Assembly: GCF_021404305.1 (NCBI RefSeq)
Contig: NZ_JABFTX010000003.1
Coordinates: forward strand, 372,001-436,000
Direction: 5' to 3'
Length of the DNA stretch: 64,000 nt
From: Billgrantia ethanolica
GTDB lineage: Bacteria > Pseudomonadota > Gammaproteobacteria > Pseudomonadales > Halomonadaceae
Below the pieces are notes generated by a model. It did not search any database and was not told the DNA's origin. It saw only the letters and a program-made list of their open reading frames with translations. Positions 56,393 to 64,000 of the stretch are shown in pieces. Both the position numbers and the translations under genes were made by a program. The stretch's first letter is position 1. Every line of letters begins with the position of its first letter.

Positions 56393-58159
56393 TCAGAAGG
56401 TTTCCCACTCCTCCTCGGCCTGACGTGCCTGACGTGCCTGGTGCGGCTTGGGATCCGCGGCAGGGCGAGGCAGTGCGGCACGCGGCTGGGCCGCTGCGGC
56501 AGGCCGGCGCGTTGCGGCCTGAACATGACCATCCTCACCGAGCACGAAGGTGCCGATCAGCTCGTTGAGATGCTGAGCGTGGCGGCGCATCTCGTTGGCG
56601 GTGGTGCTGGTCTGCTGCACCATGGCGGCGTTCTGCTGGGTCATGGTATCCATTTCGGCCACGGCGGTGTTGATCTGGCCGATGCCGGCGTTCTGCTCCC
56701 GGGCTCCGGCGCTGATCTCGGCGATGACGTCATTGACCCTCGCCACGCTGGTCACGATCTCGCGCATGGTCTCGCCGGCACGCTGAACGATGGCGCTGCC
56801 GTCGCGGGCATGGGTCACGGAAGCGTCGATCAAGGCGCGGATTTCCCGGGCGGCTTCACCCGAACGGCTGGCCAGCGAGCGGACTTCCTGGGCCACCACG
56901 GCAAAACCGCGACCGTGCTCACCGGCCCGTGCCGCCTCGACCGAGGCGTTGAGCGCCAGGATGTTGGTCTGGAAGGCAATGCCGTCGATCAGGCTGATGA
57001 TCTCGGCAATGCGCGAGGAGGAGGTGTCGATGTCGCTCATGGTGCGCTCGACCTGCTGCATCGCGGCTTCCCCTTCACGGGCGACCTGTGAGGTAGCGAT
57101 GACTAGCTGATTGGCCTGTTCGGCCGATTCGGCGCTGTGGTTCACCGTGGCGGTGATCTCCTCCATCGAGGCGGAGGTCTCCTGCAGGTTGGCGGCGGCC
57201 TGTTCGGTGCGGGTGGCCAGTTCGTCGCTGCCTTGGGCAATCTCCTCGGCGGCCTGGTGCACACTGGTGGTGCTGCGCCGCACGTCGCGCAGGGTCTCCT
57301 GCATGCGCGAAACGAAGGCGTTGAACTGGGCGGCCAGCTCGCCGATCTCGTCGCGGCTCTCGATGTTCAGACGACGCGTCAAATCGCCCTGGCCCTTGGC
57401 GATGTCGCGCATCGCTTCTGCGGTGCGGCGGATGGGCTGCACGGTGCGACGTACCATCCATATGGTAACTGCCGCAACGCCCATGAAGATCAGCATACCG
57501 AGCAGAGCCGAGGTAATGATGGAGCTGCGTAGCTCGTGGGCGGCTCTTGACTCGGCACCCGCCATGGCTGCGTCGATATCGTTGACATAGACCCCGGCGC
57601 CGATCATCCAGTCCAGCTCAGGGACTGCATCGGCAAAAGAGTATTTCGGAATGATCTCGTTGGTGCCTGGGTAAGGCCAAGGATACTCGTAATAGCCGCC
57701 GCCTTGACGCGCAACCTGCACCAGATCGCGTACCAGGTAAGCACCATCGGGCGTCTGCACGCCGCTCATATCGGTGCCTTCGCGTTCGCGGCTGTATGGC
57801 AACACGATATTGGTGCCGTTGTACTCGTAGGCAAAAATATAATTATCGCCTTCAAAGCGGATGGCACGCAGGATCTCGGCGGCACGTTCGCGCTTTTCAC
57901 TGTCATTGAGGGAGCGGTCTTGCAGCACCGGCTGGATGGCGGTGCGGGCACTTTCCACGACGTCGCGTACGCCGACTTGTCGGGTCTCGATGAGGAGCTG
58001 ACGCTGGTGGGCGAGGTTGGTGTGGCTGTCCTTGATACGCCCGAAGGCATCGACGATAACCAGGGTGGCGGTGGTCAACAGCAGAGGGAACAGTACCAGG
58101 GCGAGGATGCGAGCCTGAAGGCTTGAGAAAAATGAGGTCTTGCTGGGAGGTTCGTTCAT
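56393..58159 (-). CDS. Methyl-accepting chemotaxis protein (Cache type)
   Basis: A 588-residue chemoreceptor. After MNEPPSKTSFFSS come helix 1 (about 12-34), a single-Cache domain (about 40-200, GDNYIFAYEYNGTNIVLP and YPGTNEIIPKYSFADAVPEL), helix 2 (about 215-237), HAMP, and the signalling hairpin ([18 protein letters not shown]). It ends EEEWETF, a CheR-tether pentapeptide motif like that of its neighbour. The Cache domain resembles those sensing small carboxylates and the kinase domain at 34.4 kb. The ATG at 58159 follows AAGGAG; an in-frame upstream region is not used. A sigma-28-like promoter lies about 55 bp upstream. Confidence 0.95.
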   Translation of the reverse strand: MNEPPSKTSFFSSLQARILALVLFPLLLTTATLVIVDAFGRIKDSHTNLAHQRQLLIETRQVGVRDVVESARTAIQPVLQDRSLNDSEKRERAAEILRAIRFEGDNYIFAYEYNGTNIVLPYSREREGTDMSGVQTPDGAYLVRDLVQVARQGGGYYEYPWPYPGTNEIIPKYSFADAVPELDWMIGAGVYVNDIDAAMAGAESRAAHELRSSIITSALLGMLIFMGVAAVTIWMVRRTVQPIRRTAEAMRDIAKGQGDLTRRLNIESRDEIGELAAQFNAFVSRMQETLRDVRRSTTSVHQAAEEIAQGSDELATRTEQAAANLQETSASMEEITATVNHSAESAEQANQLVIATSQVAREGEAAMQQVERTMSDIDTSSSRIAEIISLIDGIAFQTNILALNASVEAARAGEHGRGFAVVAQEVRSLASRSGEAAREIRALIDASVTHARDGSAIVQRAGETMREIVTSVARVNDVIAEISAGAREQNAGIGQINTAVAEMDTMTQQNAAMVQQTSTTANEMRRHAQHLNELIGTFVLGEDGHVQAATRRPAAAAQPRAALPRPAADPKPHQARQARQAEEEWETF

Positions 58160-58214
58160 ATGGGACTCCTTCACGGACGAAGGTAAGCGAGGGCTTGGCG
58201 GGATGCCGTTGCTT

Positions 58215-58241
58215 ACTTCGGCTGCAAAGGAGAAAACTGAA
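58215..58241 (-). promoter_or_regulatory. Sigma-28 (FliA)-like promoter of the second chemoreceptor
   Basis: On the minus strand, TTCAGTTT (58241-58234), 11 bp, then GCCGAAGT (58222-58215). Match to TAAAGTTT-N11-GCCGATAA is 6/8 and 5/8, with the GCCGA core intact; spacing is exact and the leader would be about 50 nt. Confidence 0.45.
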
Positions 58242-58344
58242 GGGTACTTCGCGGGCTTGACAGTGAGACATAATGCCGCGGCTGCGTTTTTCCAGTGGAA
58301 ACGCGTCAGGCAGCATGGCAAACAACGCCAGTATTGACTGGGTG

Positions 58345-59160
58345 TCAGGATGGGTTCCGTAGCCGGGTCAGTCCCTCCTGGGCGGTAGAGGCCACCAACC
58401 GGCCGCTGCGGTCATAGATGCTCCCCCGGGTGAAGCCGCGGGCACCGCCGGCCCAGGGACTGTCCATGTCGTAGAGCAGCCAGTCGTTGACCTGCACGTC
58501 GTGGTGGAACCACAGCGCATGGTCGAGGCTGGCGATCTGCAGTTTGGGGTCGCGGAAGGTGATGCCGTGCGGCACCAGTGCCGTAGTCAGCAGGTTGAAG
58601 TCGGAGCTGTAGGCCAGCAGGTAGCGGTGCAGGGCGGGGTCGTCGGGCAGCTCGCCGGTGAGACGAAACCACAGCCGCTTGCGTGAGGGCTGCCCCGGCT
58701 CGGCCTCGTCGCCCAGGTGCAGAAACTCGATGGGGTGGCCGGGAAAGCGCTCCAGCCGGGCGCTGGGAGCCAGGGCCTCGGGCGTTGCCAGTTGGGACAT
58801 CGCCATCTGGTGGGCGATGCTCTCTTCACGGCCGTGGAAGGAGGCGCTGCAGAAGAAGATCGGGCGCCCCTTCTGAATGGCGGTGACACGCCGGGTAGTG
58901 AAGCTGGCGCCATCGCGTACGCGGTCGACCTGATAGACTACGGGGCGGTTAGGGTCGCCGGGGCGCAGAAAGTAGCCATGCAGTGAATGCGCCTGGCGCG
59001 AGGCATCCACCGTGCGGGTGGCCGCCGATAGCGCCTGGCCGAGTACCTGGCCGCCGAACAGCTGGGGTAGCCCCAGGTCCTGGCTGCGGCCGCGGAACAG
59101 GTTCTCCTCGATCTCTTCCAGGCCGAGCAGGGCGACGAGCTGATTCAGGGCGTCGGACAT
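58345..59160 (-). CDS. tesB: Acyl-CoA thioesterase II (TesB)
   Basis: A 271-residue double-hotdog thioesterase that hydrolyses medium- and long-chain acyl-CoA. LFRGRSQDLGLPQLFGGQVLGQALSAA is the first hotdog helix region (shown as LFGGQVLGQALSAA), SASFHGREESIAHQMAM links the halves, and the second hotdog has IASLDHALWFHHDVQVNDWL, whose Asp matches E. coli TesB Asp204. GARGFTRGSIYDRSGRLVAS near the end gives the catalytic Thr/Gln region. GAGGAAG precedes the ATG. It is divergent from tadA. Confidence 0.95.
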   Translation of the reverse strand: MSDALNQLVALLGLEEIEENLFRGRSQDLGLPQLFGGQVLGQALSAATRTVDASRQAHSLHGYFLRPGDPNRPVVYQVDRVRDGASFTTRRVTAIQKGRPIFFCSASFHGREESIAHQMAMSQLATPEALAPSARLERFPGHPIEFLHLGDEAEPGQPSRKRLWFRLTGELPDDPALHRYLLAYSSDFNLLTTALVPHGITFRDPKLQIASLDHALWFHHDVQVNDWLLYDMDSPWAGGARGFTRGSIYDRSGRLVASTAQEGLTRLRNPS

Positions 59161-59195
59161 GTGGCTTCCTCAGGGCGTATCATACGGTTGTTTAA

Positions 59196-61667
<2,472 letters not shown>

Positions 61668-61676
61668 GAGTACCCT

Positions 61677-63146
61677 CTACTGGTGGAGGGGGGAGATGAT
61701 ATCGAACAACGGGAACTCCTCATCCTCGCCATTTGACGCATCGTTCAGCTGCAGGTATTGCTGCTGGCTGCGGTCGACGTACGACAGGATCTCGTAGTAG
61801 CGCCGAATGTTGCGCACGTAGATCACCGGCTCACCGCCCCGCGCATAGCCGTGGCGGGTTCTGCTGTGCCATTCGCGCTTCTGCAGCAGCGGCAGCGCCT
61901 CACGTACATCTTCCCAGCGGTTGGGGTCGCCACCCAATTCTTCCGTGATACGGCGGGCATCGTACAGATGACCAATGCCGACGTTGTAGGCGGCCATGGC
62001 CATGTAGAGGCGGTCATTTCCTTGTATCGACTCGGGCAGCCGATCCTTTAATTGACGCAGGTAGCGCGCTCCGCCGTCGACGCTCTGTGCCGGGTCGAGG
62101 CGATCGCTCACACCCATCTCGCCGGCGGTGGGCAGGGTCAGCATCATCAGCCCCCGCACACCGGTAGGCGAGGTGGCCTCGGGATCCCAGTGCGACTCCT
62201 GATAGCCCAGCGCCGCCAGCAGCTTCCAGTCGAAGCCGGTGTTGCGCGCCGCTTCGCGAAACAGGTCGGCATAGGTGGGCAGGCGCTCGTTGAGGTGTGC
62301 AATGAAGACCCGCGCGCCGACGTACTCGAGATAGTCGTCATGGCCGAAGTGGCGGGCCACCAGCTCGTCGAGCACGCCTGCCTGTTGCAGGCCGTAGAGG
62401 AAGCGGTTGGCCGCCTGCTGCAACCTCAGACCGCCGCTGGCGGGAAAGGCCCATGCCATTGAGAGTGGCTTGCCCAGCGGGAAACCGCGCTCCACGCCGG
62501 GGAAGAAGATCCGGTTGATACGGAACTGATGCTCGAAGACCACGGCAGCATCCAGGTAGCCGCCCTCCACTTGGCTCAGCAGCTCGGCGACTTCCACCTC
62601 CGAGGATTCGCGCCACCCGAGCTCCGGATGTTCCGCCTGCAGCTCGCGCAGCACGCGATCGGTGCCCGACCCGCGGATGGTGCCGATGGTCAGGCCGGCG
62701 AGGGCTTCCGGGTCTTTCACCGGCGGCAGGCCACGGCGATAGACCAGCAGCGGTTGCAGGTCGAGGATGGGGCGGCTATAGATAAGGTCGGGCTGGGTCA
62801 GATCCAGCGGCAGGGCCGCCGCCGCCAGGTCGCCCTCCTGACGCACCGCGTCCAGCGCGCTCTGGATATGGTGGCGGGCATCCAGGGTCAGACTGACGCC
62901 GAGATACTCGGCGAAACGGCGCATCAGCTCGTACTCGAAACCGGTCGGGCCGTGACGTCCCTCGTAATAGGTGGTTGGCGTATTGCGCGTATGGATGCTG
63001 ATGAAGTCGCGCTCGCGCACCTCTTCCAGCAGGCCGCTGGCAGGCTTGAAATGGCGGTAGGGGGTCAGGCACAGAACGACTCCCAGCAGCAGCATGGCGG
63101 CCAGGCGCAGACGGCTCAGCAATATTCGATTCGCGAACTCGGGCAT
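61677..63146 (-). CDS. mltF: Membrane-bound lytic murein transglycosylase F (MltF)
   Basis: A 489-residue outer-envelope lytic transglycosylase: N-terminal hydrophobic segment ([16 protein letters not shown], about 13-29), an SBP_bac_3-like regulatory domain (about 45-265, [19 protein letters not shown]), and an SLT catalytic domain (about 290-460) with the catalytic Glu in [20 protein letters not shown] ([12 protein letters not shown]). It cleaves the MurNAc-GlcNAc bond to give anhydro-muropeptides; ligand binding to the first domain switches it on. It is divergent from purL and heads a unit with the CHASE-GGDEF cyclase. The ribosome site at 63146 is weak. Confidence 0.96.
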   Translation of the reverse strand: MPEFANRILLSRLRLAAMLLLGVVLCLTPYRHFKPASGLLEEVRERDFISIHTRNTPTTYYEGRHGPTGFEYELMRRFAEYLGVSLTLDARHHIQSALDAVRQEGDLAAAALPLDLTQPDLIYSRPILDLQPLLVYRRGLPPVKDPEALAGLTIGTIRGSGTDRVLRELQAEHPELGWRESSEVEVAELLSQVEGGYLDAAVVFEHQFRINRIFFPGVERGFPLGKPLSMAWAFPASGGLRLQQAANRFLYGLQQAGVLDELVARHFGHDDYLEYVGARVFIAHLNERLPTYADLFREAARNTGFDWKLLAALGYQESHWDPEATSPTGVRGLMMLTLPTAGEMGVSDRLDPAQSVDGGARYLRQLKDRLPESIQGNDRLYMAMAAYNVGIGHLYDARRITEELGGDPNRWEDVREALPLLQKREWHSRTRHGYARGGEPVIYVRNIRRYYEILSYVDRSQQQYLQLNDASNGEDEEFPLFDIISPLHQ

Positions 63147-63299
63147 TCAGCTGACGATCGGCGATGAGAGCTTCACGATAACGGCCCGAGACACGGCTGT
63201 CATCCGCTGCATTTCGTCTGCCCGTCGCTTTCCAGTATCATAGCGCCTTTCTTCGCCGCCGCGCGGCCCTTCCTCCGCTTGCTTCAGAGGCTTCAAGAC

Positions 63300-64000
63300 A
63301 TGCTCGAACTTCGAGGCGCGCCTGCCCTTTCCGCTTTCCGTCACGACAAGCTGCTGGCTGCCCTGCGCGCACGGGTTCCCGAGGTCGAGTCCCTGCACGC
63401 TTCCTACGTGCACTTCGTGGATCACGACGGTGAGCTATCCGACGATGAACGGAGTCTGCTCGGCCAGTTGCTCGACTATGGCGCCAAAGATGGCGCTCAG
63501 GGCGAGGCCGACGGCCAGCTGTTTCTGGTGGTGCCGCGTATCGGTACCCAGTCGCCGTGGTCGTCCAAGGCCACCGATATCGCCCGCAACTGCGGCCTGG
63601 CGCGGGTGCGCCGCCTCGAGCGGGGCGTTGCCTATCGCGTGGCGCTCAGGGCGCCGATGTCGGAAGCGGCCTTCATGGCGATTCGCGAGACCCTGCACGA
63701 TCGCATGACCGAGAGCGTGCTGGTCGATGCCTCCGATGCCGCTCAGCTGTTCGCTCATCACGAACCGGCCCCGCTGGGGCGGGTGGACATTCTCGAGGGC
63801 GGCCGGGCGGCGCTGGAGCAGGCCAACGTCGCGCTGGGCCTGGCCCTGGCCGAGGACGAGATCGACTATCTCGTCGAGGCGTTCCGCGAGCTTGCGCGCA
63901 ACCCCACCGACGTCGAACTGATGATGTTCGCCCAGGCCAACTCCGAGCACTGCCGACACAAGATCTTCAACGCCGACTGGGTGATCGACGGCGAGGCGCA
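63300..64000 (+). CDS. purL: Phosphoribosylformylglycinamidine synthase PurL (N-terminal part)
   Basis: The first 701 bp (about 233 codons) of the long gammaproteobacterial PurL, which converts FGAR and glutamine to FGAM in purine synthesis. [22 protein letters not shown] starts the N-terminal PurS-like domain (shown as [17 protein letters not shown]). [20 protein letters not shown] is the linker/FGAR-binding signature just before the edge. The gene runs out of the window, and the synthase and glutaminase domains are not visible. AGAGG lies about 9 bases before the ATG. It is divergent from mltF, a common gammaproteobacterial arrangement. Confidence 0.97.
   Translation, partial: MLELRGAPALSAFRHDKLLAALRARVPEVESLHASYVHFVDHDGELSDDERSLLGQLLDYGAKDGAQGEADGQLFLVVPRIGTQSPWSSKATDIARNCGLARVRRLERGVAYRVALRAPMSEAAFMAIRETLHDRMTESVLVDASDAAQLFAHHEPAPLGRVDILEGGRAALEQANVALGLALAEDEIDYLVEAFRELARNPTDVELMMFAQANSEHCRHKIFNADWVIDGEA

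Overview
The window is GC-rich, densely coding chromosomal DNA of a Gammaproteobacterium. The gene repertoire and arrangements fit Halomonadaceae (Halomonas-like) best: trpI divergent from trpBA, mltF divergent from purL, a TRAP uptake operon with its own two-component system, a fused TctAB carboxylate permease, and chemoreceptors ending in a CheR-tether pentapeptide. The family assignment is inference from gene content; there is no rRNA in the window. I saw no tRNA, rRNA, CRISPR array, transposase or phage gene.

Layout. Positions 1-8.7 kb hold small regulators and enzymes: LysR, VOC proteins, a WYL regulator, a GST, an SDR-VOC-monooxygenase group, Ada, and an Lrp/MFS divergent pair. From 8.7 to 14.2 kb lies a tripartite tricarboxylate transporter operon (PrpF-like isomerase, TctC, fused TctA-TctB) divergent from a LysR gene. 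From 14.2 to 19.4 kb a TetR gene is divergent from two tandem saccharopine-dehydrogenase-like paralogues, followed by an XRE regulator divergent from a DHA2 efflux pump. At 19.4-20.05 kb is a decayed tetR/SDR divergent pair joined by deletion. Then come an OmpA-like envelope protein, an azoreductase/LysR pair, and trpBA with trpI. The large helicase gene lhr (26.1-30.4 kb) ends over the terminator of an unlisted 52-residue membrane protein gene on the other strand.

From 31.2 to 36.4 kb is a complete TRAP transporter (dctPQM) followed by a Cache-domain histidine kinase and NarL-type response regulator whose genes overlap by 92 bp. Positions 36.4-44.9 kb carry nfo, a LolA-like protein, a PAS-GGDEF cyclase, a MocR regulator, a GNAT/PaiB/GNAT operon and an alkA-ogt repair operon joined by a 16-bp tandem repeat. 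From 44.9 to 54.3 kb are a MarR/EamA/nitroreductase group, a cupin/LysR pair, an ECF42-type sigma factor with its YciI-like partner and a DUF1428 protein, an MgtC-DUF4010 gene broken by an amber codon, chrA, and an exported bifunctional-nuclease/PDZ protein. The right end has two chemoreceptors with sigma-28-like promoters, tesB, tadA, an mltF-cyclase operon, and the first 701 bp of purL.

How the genes work together. Alkylation damage is covered by Ada, AlkA and Ogt with Nfo for abasic sites. Carboxylate uptake is covered by a TTT and a TRAP system, each with an adjacent regulator. Signalling is covered by two diguanylate cyclases and two chemoreceptors. Many divergent regulator/target pairs carry a clear dyad in the shared promoter. 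The least explained items are the tandem dehydrogenase-like pair under TetR, the small membrane protein beside lhr, the twice-repeated GGTAAGTAAG hairpin, and the exported nuclease/PDZ protein.
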